Source of the DNA: an uncultured Aquabacterium sp.
Lineage (GTDB): Bacteria > Pseudomonadota > Gammaproteobacteria > Burkholderiales > Burkholderiaceae_C
Direction of reading: 5' to 3'
DNA length: 15,223 nt
Assembly: GCA_937923225.1 (NCBI GenBank)
Contig: CALAKR010000465.1
Span: 1 to 15,223 of the forward strand
The stretch's first letter is position 1, and every line of letters starts with the position of its first letter. This document shows positions 1 to 6,528 of the stretch, in pieces. Position numbers and translations under genes: made by a program. Below the pieces are notes generated by a model. That model was given only the letters and a program-made list of their open reading frames with translations, was not told where the DNA came from and made no database searches.

Positions 1-141
1 GAGGTCCGGCCCGCCACCCTGTATGCCAACCTGTTCGCTGGCGAAGAGGTCTTCCCGCAGGCGCGCGCGCTGCTCCAATGGCTAACGGGCACTTGGGCCT
101 GCAAGGTGGTAGAGCCCGGTACCGAAGAACCTCCGGCCTGA
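1..141 (+). CDS. C-terminal fragment of an unidentified protein
   Basis: Frame 1 is open from the window edge to a TGA at 139-141, giving the last 46 residues of a protein that begins outside the window. The visible part starts EVRPATLYANLF and contains an amphipathic stretch, VFPQARALLQWL, followed by a short polar tail ending EEPPA. A hydrophobic strand followed by such a helix resembles the end of the effector domain of LysR-type regulators, but the fragment is too short to assign and I do not name it. It is followed by 114 bases of non-coding leader before mfd. Codon use matches the neighbours. I am fairly sure it is coding and unsure what it is. Confidence 0.5.
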   Translation, partial: EVRPATLYANLFAGEEVFPQARALLQWLTGTWACKVVEPGTEEPPA

Positions 142-163
142 ACAAAGGGCATCAATGGCCGAC

Positions 164-177
164 ACGCATGCATGCGT
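164..177. promoter_or_regulatory. Perfect 14-base palindrome upstream of mfd
   Basis: The bases ACGCATGCATGCGT read the same on both strands with no spacer. If the TAAAAT at 189-194 is the mfd -10 box, a 17-base spacer puts the -35 box at 166-171, inside the palindrome. That is a normal place for a repressor operator. No regulator is encoded next to it in the window, so an operator role is inference. Confidence 0.35.
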
Positions 178-188
178 CCGGCCCGCTC

Positions 189-194
189 TAAAAT
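189..194 (+). promoter_or_regulatory. Candidate -10 box for mfd
   Basis: TAAAAT matches the sigma-70 -10 consensus at five of six positions and sits in the gap between the upstream gene's stop and mfd. No good -35 box is visible at the expected distance; that place is taken by the palindrome at 164-177. A transcript from here would have a leader of about 55 bases. Confidence 0.35.
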
Positions 195-212
195 CGTCGC
201 CTGAGCTTTCAA

Positions 213-237
213 CGCCCGCACACCCCGTGTTCGGGCG
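213..237 (+). other. Stem-loop in the mfd leader
   Basis: CGCCCG, one unpaired C, ACAC, a CCC loop, GTGT, one unpaired T and CGGGCG form a ten-pair stem with one internal C-T mismatch. It ends 18 bases before the mfd start codon and is followed by CTTTGTCATTT, which is moderately T-rich but not a clean T-run. It could be the terminator of the upstream gene or an attenuator or translation-modulating structure in the mfd leader. The sequence does not decide between these. Confidence 0.5.
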
Positions 238-255
238 CTTTGTCATTTCCGGACC

Positions 256-3200
256 ATGCTGCCTGCCCTGCCCCTGCCTACCATCGCCCCCGGCAAACGC
301 TACACCGTGCCCCGCCCGCTCGGCTCGGCCGATGCCCTGCTGCTGGCGCAGTTCGCACGGGCACGGAAGGCGCAAGGGCAGCTCACCGCCATCATCACGG
401 CGGACCCGGCTGATGCGCAGCGCCTGATCGACGAGATCGGCTTCTTCGCGCCCGAGTTGCGCCGCGCCGTGTTTCCGGATTGGGAAACGCTGCCCTACGA
501 CACCTTCTCTCCGCACCAGGATCTGATCTCGGAGCGGCTGGCCACCTTGTGGCGTGTGCAGCAGGGCGTGAAGGGCGAAGGCGACACGGGCGTGGACGTG
601 GTGCTGCTGCCGGCCACCACGGCGCTCACCCGCATGGCACCGCCCTCTTTCCTGGCGGCCTACACATTCCACTTCAAGCAGAAGCAAAAGCTCGACGAGG
701 CCGCGCTGAAATCGCAGCTCACCCTGGCCGGCTACACGCACGTGAGCCAGGTGGTGTCGCCGGGTGAATACGCCGTGCGCGGCGGCCTGATCGACCTGTT
801 CCCGATGGGCTCGCCGGTGCCTTACCGCGTGGACCTGTTCGGCGACGAGGTCGACTCCATCCGCACCTTCGACCCCGACAGCCAGCGCAGCCTCTACCCC
901 GTGCCCGAGGTGCGCCTGCTGCCCGGCCGCGAGTTCCCGATGGACGAGGCCGCGCGTGGCGCCTTCCGCAACCGCTGGCGCGAACGCATCGAGGGCGACC
1001 CGACCAAGTCGCGCATCTACAAGGACATCGGCAACGGCGTGGCCACGGCCGGCATCGAGTACTACCTGCCGCTGTTCTTCGACGAGACCTCGACGCTGTT
1101 CACGCACCTGGGTGCGAGCACGGCGCTGGTGCTGCACGGCGACATCGACGAGGCCCTGCGCCGCTTCTGGACCGAGACGCGCGAGCGCCACCGCTTCCTG
1201 CAGCACGACCCCGAGCGGCCCATCCTGCCGCCCGAGGACATCTACCTCAAGCCCGAGGATTTCTTCACCCTGGCCAACGCGCACGCGCAACTGGCGGTGC
1301 GCGGCAGCGAGCCGGTGGACTGGGCCCGCCCGCTGCCCGACCTGTCGACCGAACGCGGCGCACAGGAACCGCTGCGCAAGCTGCAAGCCCACGTCAAGAA
1401 CGCCCGCCAACGCGTGCTGGTCGTGGCCGAGAGCGGCGGCCGCCGCGAGAGCCTGCTGGAGCTGCTGCGTGACCATGGCATCGACCTGCCCTCCGTTGAT
1501 TCGCTGCAGGCCTTCGCCGCCAGCGACCATGCCCGCGCGATGGTGGTGGCCCCGTTGGCCGGCGGCTTCATCTGGCAGGAGGCCGCAACGCCCGACGCCG
1601 GCCTGCAGTTCATCACCGAGACCGAACTGTTCGACGCCAGCCCGACCACGCGCCGGCGCAAAAAGGCCGAGCAGACCACCGACGTCGATTCGCTCATCAA
1701 GGATCTGTCCGAACTGAACGTGGGCGACCCGGTGGTGCACAGCAACCACGGCATCGGCCGCTACCAGGGCCTGATCAACCTGGACCTGGGCGACGGGCCA
1801 TCCGAGTTCCTGCACCTGGAATACGCCGACAAGGCCACGCTGTACGTGCCCGTGTCGCAGCTGCACCTGATCAGCCGCTACACCGGCGTCAGCGCCGAGG
1901 AAGCGCCGCTGCACAAGCTCGGCTCGCCGCAGTGGGACAAGGCCAAGCGCAAAGCCGCCGAGCAGGTGCGCGACACCGCGGCCGAGCTGCTGAACCTGTA
2001 CGCCCGCCGCGCCGCGCGCGAGGGCTTTGCCTTCCGCTTCAGCGCGCAGGATTACGAGGCCTTCGCGGCCAGCTTCGGCTTCGAGGAGACGGCCGACCAG
2101 CGCGCCGCCATCCACGCCGTGGTGCAGGACATGATCAGCCCGCGCCCGATGGACCGCCTGGTCTGCGGCGACGTGGGCTTCGGCAAGACCGAGGTGGCCC
2201 TGCGCGCCGCTTTCGTGGCCGTGACCGGCGGCAAGCAGGTGGCCCTGCTGGCGCCCACCACGCTGCTGGCCGAGCAGCACTACCAGAACATCTCCGACCG
2301 CTTCTCGCAGTGGCCGGTGCGCGTGGCCGAGATGTCGCGCTTTCGCTCCGCCAAGGAGATCAAGGCCGCGATGCAGGGCCTGGAGGACGGCACCATCGAC
2401 ATCGTCATCGGCACGCACAAGCTGTTGAGCGACTCGGTCAAGTTCAAGCGCCTGGGCCTGCTCATCATCGACGAGGAACACCGTTTCGGCGTGCGCCACA
2501 AGGAAGCCATCAAGGCCATGCGCGCCGACATCGACGTGCTCACGCTCACGGCCACGCCCATCCCTCGCACGCTGGGCATGGCCATGGAGGGCCTGCGCGA
2601 TCTGTCCGTGATCGCCACCGCGCCACAGCGCCGCCTGGCCATCAAGACCTTCGTGCGCAGCGAATCGAGCAGCGTGATCCGCGAGGCCGTGCTGCGCGAG
2701 CTCAAGCGCGGCGGCCAGGTCTACTTCCTGCACAACGAGGTCGAGACCATCGAGAACCGCCACGCGATGCTGCGCGAACTCCTGCCCGAGGCGCGCATCG
2801 GCATCGCCCATGGCCAGATGCACGAGCGCGACCTGGAAAAGGTGATGCGCGACTTCGTCTCGCAGCGCTTCAACATCCTGCTGTGCACCACCATCATCGA
2901 GACCGGCATCGACGTGCCGACCGCGAACACCATCATCATGCACCGCGCCGACCGCTTCGGCCTGGCCCAGCTGCACCAGCTGCGCGGCCGCGTGGGTCGC
3001 TCGCACCACCAGGCCTATGCCTACCTGCTGGTGCCCGACGTGGAAGGCCTGACCAAGCAGGCCGCGCAGCGCCTGGACGCCATCCAGAACATGGAAGAGC
3101 TCGGCAGCGGCTTCTACCTGGCCATGCACGACCTGGAGATCCGTGGCGCCGGCGAGGTGCTGGGCGACAACCAGAGCGGCAACATGATGGAAGTGGGCTT

Positions 3201-3738
3201 CCAGCTCTACAACGAGATGCTGTCCGAGGCGGTGCGCTCGCTGAAGAACGGCAAGGAGCCGGACCTGCTCTCACCACTGGGCATGTTCGGCAGCAACACC
3301 GACATCAACCTGCACGCGCCCGCCCTGCTGCCAGATGCCTACTGCGGCGATGTGCACGTGCGCCTGAGCCTGTACAAGCGCCTGGCCACGGCCGATTCCA
3401 CCGACAAGATCGAGACCATGCTGGAGGAAATCGTGGACCGTTTCGGCAAGCTGCCGCCGCAGGCTCAGACGCTGTTCGACACGCACAAGCTGCGCGTGCT
3501 GGCCAAGCCCTACGGCGTGGTCAAGATCGACGCGGCGCCGGGCATCATCAACGTGACCTTCCGCCCCAACCCGCCGATCGAGCCGATGCGCATCATCGAG
3601 CTGGTGCAGAAGAACAAGCAGATCAAGCTGGCCGGCAACGACAAGCTGCGCGTCGAGAAAGCGCTGAGCGATCCGAAGGACCGGGCGCAGTACGTGCGGG
3701 ATCTGTTGCGGCAGCTGGGGCAGCCGATCAAGGCTTGA
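256..3738 (+). CDS. mfd: Transcription-repair coupling factor Mfd
   Basis: Mfd is a cytoplasmic DNA translocase that pushes or removes RNA polymerase stalled at DNA lesions and recruits UvrA, coupling nucleotide excision repair to transcription. The product is 1160 residues, close to E. coli Mfd (1148). The N-terminal UvrB-like region (about 1-350) contains FPDWETLPYDTFSPH. The RNA polymerase interaction domain starts near 489 (VGDPVVHSNHGIGRY). The translocase has Walker A GDVGFGKT at 638-645, Walker B DEEH at 739-742, TATPIPRTL at 765-773, TTIIETGIDVP from 878, and QLRGRVGR at 908-915. The C-terminal TRCF domain lies at about 1010-1120. The ATG at 256 gives the N-terminus usual in Burkholderiales (PLPTIAPGKRYT); no strong Shine-Dalgarno precedes it. 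It is monocistronic and convergent with the next gene. Confidence 0.98.
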   Translation: MLPALPLPTIAPGKRYTVPRPLGSADALLLAQFARARKAQGQLTAIITADPADAQRLIDEIGFFAPELRRAVFPDWETLPYDTFSPHQDLISERLATLWRVQQGVKGEGDTGVDVVLLPATTALTRMAPPSFLAAYTFHFKQKQKLDEAALKSQLTLAGYTHVSQVVSPGEYAVRGGLIDLFPMGSPVPYRVDLFGDEVDSIRTFDPDSQRSLYPVPEVRLLPGREFPMDEAARGAFRNRWRERIEGDPTKSRIYKDIGNGVATAGIEYYLPLFFDETSTLFTHLGASTALVLHGDIDEALRRFWTETRERHRFLQHDPERPILPPEDIYLKPEDFFTLANAHAQLAVRGSEPVDWARPLPDLSTERGAQEPLRKLQAHVKNARQRVLVVAESGGRRESLLELLRDHGIDLPSVDSLQAFAASDHARAMVVAPLAGGFIWQEAATPDAGLQFITETELFDASPTTRRRKKAEQTTDVDSLIKDLSELNVGDPVVHSNHGIGRYQGLINLDLGDGPSEFLHLEYADKATLYVPVSQLHLISRYTGVSAEEAPLHKLGSPQWDKAKRKAAEQVRDTAAELLNLYARRAAREGFAFRFSAQDYEAFAASFGFEETADQRAAIHAVVQDMISPRPMDRLVCGDVGFGKTEVALRAAFVAVTGGKQVALLAPTTLLAEQHYQNISDRFSQWPVRVAEMSRFRSAKEIKAAMQGLEDGTIDIVIGTHKLLSDSVKFKRLGLLIIDEEHRFGVRHKEAIKAMRADIDVLTLTATPIPRTLGMAMEGLRDLSVIATAPQRRLAIKTFVRSESSSVIREAVLRELKRGGQVYFLHNEVETIENRHAMLRELLPEARIGIAHGQMHERDLEKVMRDFVSQRFNILLCTTIIETGIDVPTANTIIMHRADRFGLAQLHQLRGRVGRSHHQAYAYLLVPDVEGLTKQAAQRLDAIQNMEELGSGFYLAMHDLEIRGAGEVLGDNQSGNMMEVGFQLYNEMLSEAVRSLKNGKEPDLLSPLGMFGSNTDINLHAPALLPDAYCGDVHVRLSLYKRLATADSTDKIETMLEEIVDRFGKLPPQAQTLFDTHKLRVLAKPYGVVKIDAAPGIINVTFRPNPPIEPMRIIELVQKNKQIKLAGNDKLRVEKALSDPKDRAQYVRDLLRQLGQPIKA

Positions 3739-3773
3739 ACCTGGCTCGGAAGAACCGGGCTGCTTGATGCACG

Positions 3774-3796
3774 CCCGGCCTGAGCATCAGGCCAGG
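3774..3796. terminator. Hairpin between convergent mfd and oxidoreductase genes
   Basis: GGCCTGA-GCA-TCAGGCC is a perfect 7-pair stem with a 3-base loop at 3777-3793, extendable by two more pairs past one mismatch. It lies in the 48-base gap between two convergent genes, where a bidirectional terminator is expected. Its right arm begins with the reverse complement of the oxidoreductase stop codon. There is no T-run on either side, so intrinsic termination would be weak; it may instead be a 3'-end stabilising or Rho-assisted structure. Confidence 0.45.
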
Positions 3797-5475
3797 TCTT
3801 TGATGCCAGGCGCCTTGACGCCCAGGATCGAGGCGCCCACGGCCTCAGCCACCTCGATGCCATCGACGCCAGCGGACATGATGCCACCGGCATAACCCGC
3901 GCCCTCACCCGCCGGGTACAGGCCCTTGACATTGAGGCTCTGGTAATCGCGGCCCCGCGTGATGCGCAGCGGCGACGAGGTGCGCGTTTCGACACCCGTC
4001 AACACGGCATCGGCCATCGAGAAGCCCTTGATCTGCTTTTCGAACGCCGGCAGCGCCTCGCGGATCGCTGCCAGCGCATAGCCTGGCAGGCTGCCACGGC
4101 CCTTCTGGGCCAGGTCCGTCATCAGCACGCCCGGCTTGTAGGACGGCATCACATCGCCCAGGGCGGTGCTGCGCTGGCCCTTGATGAAATCGCCCACCAG
4201 TTGACCAGGCGCGATGTAGCCACCACCACCCAACTCATAGGCGCGCGACTCCCAGATGCGCTGGAAGGCCATGCCGTCCAGGGGATTCACGGGGCCATCG
4301 CTCAGGCCGTCCTGCCGGTAATCCTGCGGCGAGATGCCCACCACGATGCCGGCGTTGGCGTTGCGCTCGTTGCGCGAATACTGGCTCATGCCATTGGTGA
4401 CCACGCGCTCGGGTTCGGAGGTGGCGGCCACCACCGTGCCGCCGGGGCACATGCAGAAGCTGTAGACCGAGCGGCCGTTGCGGGCGTGGTGCACCAGCTT
4501 GTAATCAGCCGCGCCCAGGATTTCGTTGCCCGCGTTGGGCCCGAAGCGCGCGCGATCGATCACGCCCTGCGGGTGCTCGATGCGGTAGCCGATCGAGAAG
4601 GGCTTGGCCTCCATGTGCACGCCTTGCTCGTGCAGCATCTTGAAGGTGTCGCGGGCGCTGTGGCCCAGCGCCAGCACGACGTGGTCGGCGCGAATCTGCT
4701 CGCCGCTGGCCAGGGTCACACCGCGCACATGGCCGTCTTCGATCTCCAGGCCCGTGACGCGCTGCTGAAAGCGGATCTCACCGCCCAGCGATTCGATCTC
4801 GGCACGCATCTTCTCGATCATGCTGACCAGGCGGAAGGTGCCGATGTGGGGCTTGCTCACGTAGAGGATCTCTTCGGGCGCTCCGGCCTTGACGAACTCG
4901 GTGAGCACCTTGCGCGTGAGGTGGCGCGGATCGCTGATCTGGCTCCAGAGCTTGCCGTCGGAGAAGGTACCCGCCCCGCCCTCGCCGAACTGAACGTTCG
5001 ATTCGGGGTTGAGCTCGCTCTGGCGCCAAAGGCCCCAGGTGTCCTTGGTGCGTTGGCGCACTTCCTTGCCGCGCTCGAGCACGATCGGACGCAGACCCAT
5101 CTGCGCCAGGATCAAGGCGACGAACAGGCCGCAGGGCCCGAAGCCAACGATCACAGGACGGGGTTTGGAAGCAGCACCGCCGTCAGTCGACGCATGGCCG
5201 ATGAAGTGATAGCTGGTGTCCGGCGTGGGCCGGATGTGCGGATCGCCCTTGAAGGTATCCAGCAGGCGGGCCTGCGTGGCCGGATCGGCCAGTTCGCAAT
5301 CCACCGTGTAGATCAGGACGATGGCGGATTTCTTGCGCGCGTCGTAGCTGCGCTTGAACACCGTGAAGTCCTTGAGGTCAGCGTCGGCCTTGAGGCCCAG
5401 GCGGGCCACGATGGCAGGCCTCAGGGCATCTTGCGCATGGTCCAGCGGCAACCGCAGTTCAGTGATTCTCAACAT
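3787..5475 (-). CDS. FAD-dependent oxidoreductase, COG2509 type
   Basis: This 562-residue flavoprotein belongs to the uncharacterised NAD(P)/FAD-dependent dehydrogenase family COG2509. The first ~100 residues form the family's own N-terminal domain (starts MLRITELRLPLDH). A Rossmann dinucleotide fold follows, with GFGPCG at 111-116 and the ribose-binding acid at E134 (IVLERGK). Next come FGEGGAGTFSDGKL at 163-176, a substrate/FAD region with SFCMCPGG, and the C-terminal FAD motif PAGEGAGYAGG at 521-531. No signal peptide or membrane segment is seen, so it is probably cytoplasmic. The substrate is unknown. The ATG at 5475 gives the usual family N-terminus but has no Shine-Dalgarno; a small ORF with a strong one ends three bases upstream in the same frame, which suggests translational coupling. 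Confidence 0.9.
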   Translation of the reverse strand: MLRITELRLPLDHAQDALRPAIVARLGLKADADLKDFTVFKRSYDARKKSAIVLIYTVDCELADPATQARLLDTFKGDPHIRPTPDTSYHFIGHASTDGGAASKPRPVIVGFGPCGLFVALILAQMGLRPIVLERGKEVRQRTKDTWGLWRQSELNPESNVQFGEGGAGTFSDGKLWSQISDPRHLTRKVLTEFVKAGAPEEILYVSKPHIGTFRLVSMIEKMRAEIESLGGEIRFQQRVTGLEIEDGHVRGVTLASGEQIRADHVVLALGHSARDTFKMLHEQGVHMEAKPFSIGYRIEHPQGVIDRARFGPNAGNEILGAADYKLVHHARNGRSVYSFCMCPGGTVVAATSEPERVVTNGMSQYSRNERNANAGIVVGISPQDYRQDGLSDGPVNPLDGMAFQRIWESRAYELGGGGYIAPGQLVGDFIKGQRSTALGDVMPSYKPGVLMTDLAQKGRGSLPGYALAAIREALPAFEKQIKGFSMADAVLTGVETRTSSPLRITRGRDYQSLNVKGLYPAGEGAGYAGGIMSAGVDGIEVAEAVGASILGVKAPGIKDLA

Positions 5476-5478
5476 GGC

Positions 5479-5580
5479 CTATACGCTATACGCTGATGCG
5501 CTGGTACTCGCAAAAAGACGCCGCAAGAAGGTACGCAAAGGCATGCAGAGGCTATCGCAGGCCCGGCGTAAAAGTGACAT
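5479..5580 (-). CDS. Candidate 33-residue leader peptide or small protein
   Basis: The ORF starts ATG at 5580 and stops TAG at 5481-5479. GGAGGG (5591-5586, minus strand) lies five bases before the ATG, the best Shine-Dalgarno in the window. The peptide begins MSLLRRACDSLCMPLRTF, continues LRRLFASTSASAYSV, and is basic with two cysteines. After the TAG come GCC and then the ATG of the oxidoreductase, in the same frame. I recognise no family. It may be a translated leader that couples ribosomes to the downstream gene, or an independent small protein. Against it: a -10-like TAAAAT abuts the Shine-Dalgarno (5597-5592); if that is the promoter, the transcript would start after the Shine-Dalgarno. 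Confidence 0.45.
   Translation of the reverse strand: MSLLRRACDSLCMPLRTFLRRLFASTSASAYSV
5480..5493. repeat. Tandem TATACGC repeat before the oxidoreductase start
   Basis: Two adjacent copies of TATACGC on the plus strand lie directly upstream of the oxidoreductase start codon and encode the last residues of the candidate leader peptide on the minus strand. This is a small A+T island in a GC-rich leader. No function can be read from it. Confidence 0.5.
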
Positions 5581-5585
5581 CGGAA

Positions 5586-5591
5586 CCCTCC
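5586..5591 (-). promoter_or_regulatory. Strong Shine-Dalgarno before the 33-codon ORF
   Basis: GGAGGG on the minus strand is separated by TTCCG from the ATG at 5580, near-ideal spacing. The oxidoreductase start at 5475 is preceded by AGCGTATAGGCC, with no purine-rich site, so this appears to be the only good ribosome binding site in the 170-base leader. Confidence 0.5.
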
Positions 5592-5597
5592 ATTTTA
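5592..5597 (-). promoter_or_regulatory. Candidate -10 box for the oxidoreductase transcript
   Basis: TAAAAT on the minus strand matches five of six -10 consensus bases and is the same hexamer as the one proposed for mfd. No convincing -35 box is seen 16-18 bases upstream. It abuts the Shine-Dalgarno of the small ORF, so either this is not the promoter or the small ORF is translated from a longer transcript. Confidence 0.25.
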
Positions 5598-5616
5598 GGC
5601 GCAAATGCCGTTTGGG

Positions 5617-5641
5617 GGGCCCTATATGGCTGCAGGGGCCC
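5617..5641. terminator. GGGCCC inverted repeat after the hydroxylase gene
   Basis: Two GGGCCC copies (5617-5622 and 5636-5641), each self-complementary, are separated by 13 bases and can pair as a 6-base-pair stem. On the minus strand this begins six bases after the stop codon of the membrane hydroxylase gene, so it is placed like a 3'-end structure. No T-run follows, so it is at best a weak or Rho-assisted terminator. Confidence 0.35.
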
Positions 5642-5646
5642 GCTGA

Positions 5647-6528
5647 TCAAACGCTGCGCCAGGGAACAGCCAGCGCCACACGCCAGTTCGGCGCCGCACG
5701 CATGTCTGCCCACAGGCGACGCAGCTCGAACACATTGGCTGTCCACGGATCCTGGCGAGGGGGCATGAGCGTGGCGCCATAGTCCACCGGCTCCGTCTGG
5801 CGCACGTAGGTGCCGAACAGGTGGTCCCACAGCATCGTGAACTCGCCGAAGTTGCGGTCCAGGTAGACGGCATTGCGGCCATGGTGCAGGCGGTGGTTGG
5901 CCGGCGTGTTGAACACCCACTCGAACCAGGGCAGCCAGCGCAGCCGCGGAACCCACGAGGTGTGCGTCCAGAAGGACCACAGCTCGATCAGCGCGTAGCA
6001 CAGCACGATCATCTCGGCATGGAACCCCAGCAGCGCCAGCGGCAAAAAGAACGGGATGCGGTCCAGCGTGTCCAGCAGGCCCAGACGGGGCCCCACCGTG
6101 AGGTTGAACTCGGGCGCCGTGTGGTGCACGCTGTGGCCCACCCAGAACCAGCGCACGTGGTGCTGTGAGCGGTGCAGGCAATAGGCACACAGATCCGTGC
6201 CCAGCAGGCACAGCCCCCAGGCCAAGGCGCCATCGGCAGGCAGATCGAACACCCCGAAGGCCTCGCGCGCAGCCTGCAGCACCGGCAGCACCAGCAGGAA
6301 GGTGGTGATCACGTAGGCGCCGAAATGCAGCAGCGCCAGCGACACGCTGGACAAGGTGATGCGCACCGTGTGCGTCGGGCGCCTGCGCCAGGCAGACCAG
6401 GCCAGCTCCAGCGCGATCAGGCCCACCACCAGGAACAGCTGGTGATCGATCACCGCCTGCACCCAGGGCGTCAGCAAAACCTCGCCCATGTCAGCGATCA
6501 GGCCTGCCGGGCTGATGGCGGGTGACAT
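5647..6528 (-). CDS. Membrane di-iron hydroxylase, sterol desaturase superfamily
   Basis: The product (293 residues from ATG 6528) is an integral membrane protein of the fatty acid hydroxylase/sterol desaturase superfamily (PF04116), which oxidises C-H bonds of lipids with a His-bound di-iron centre. The histidine boxes are complete: HRSQHH at 119-124, GHSVHH at 131-136 and NHRLHHG at 211-217, with further conserved histidines at 189 (WTHT) and 237. Hydrophobic segments lie at about 30-45, 60-85, 100-117 and 158-185. The substrate is unknown; sterol is unlikely in this kind of bacterium. The ATG at 6528 lies 38 bases inside tfoX, with GGAGG directly touching it; the ATG at 6489 (residue 14) follows the tfoX stop after one base and is an equally good start. 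Either way it is probably co-transcribed with tfoX. Confidence 0.88.
   Translation of the reverse strand: MSPAISPAGLIADMGEVLLTPWVQAVIDHQLFLVVGLIALELAWSAWRRRPTHTVRITLSSVSLALLHFGAYVITTFLLVLPVLQAAREAFGVFDLPADGALAWGLCLLGTDLCAYCLHRSQHHVRWFWVGHSVHHTAPEFNLTVGPRLGLLDTLDRIPFFLPLALLGFHAEMIVLCYALIELWSFWTHTSWVPRLRWLPWFEWVFNTPANHRLHHGRNAVYLDRNFGEFTMLWDHLFGTYVRQTEPVDYGATLMPPRQDPWTANVFELRRLWADMRAAPNWRVALAVPWRSV

Noticed and set aside
82..3129. 1015-codon open frame antisense to mfd
   Set aside because: It mirrors mfd codons, is rich in His, Gln, Val, Ala and Gly as expected of antisense to GC3-biased coding DNA, and shows no family motif. mfd is certain on the other strand.
1932..3767. 611-codon frame-shifted plus-strand frame within mfd
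   Set aside because: Arg/Ala/Gly/Pro-rich shadow of the mfd frame; no start context or domain.
4201..5496. 431-codon plus-strand frame across the oxidoreductase
   Set aside because: It lies antisense to an intact flavoprotein with all motifs; no recognisable domain.
5552..5593. Alternative 13-residue minus-strand ORF starting at 5593 (MEGSDVTFTPGLR)
   Set aside because: Its start overlaps the Shine-Dalgarno of the 33-codon ORF and it has no ribosome binding site of its own; kept only as a remote alternative.
5474..5782. Plus-strand reading of the leader giving a very basic peptide (AKRRRKKVRKG)
   Set aside because: No ribosome binding site precedes the ATG at 5474, and the frame runs on into antisense of the hydroxylase gene. 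The minus-strand small ORF has the better signals.
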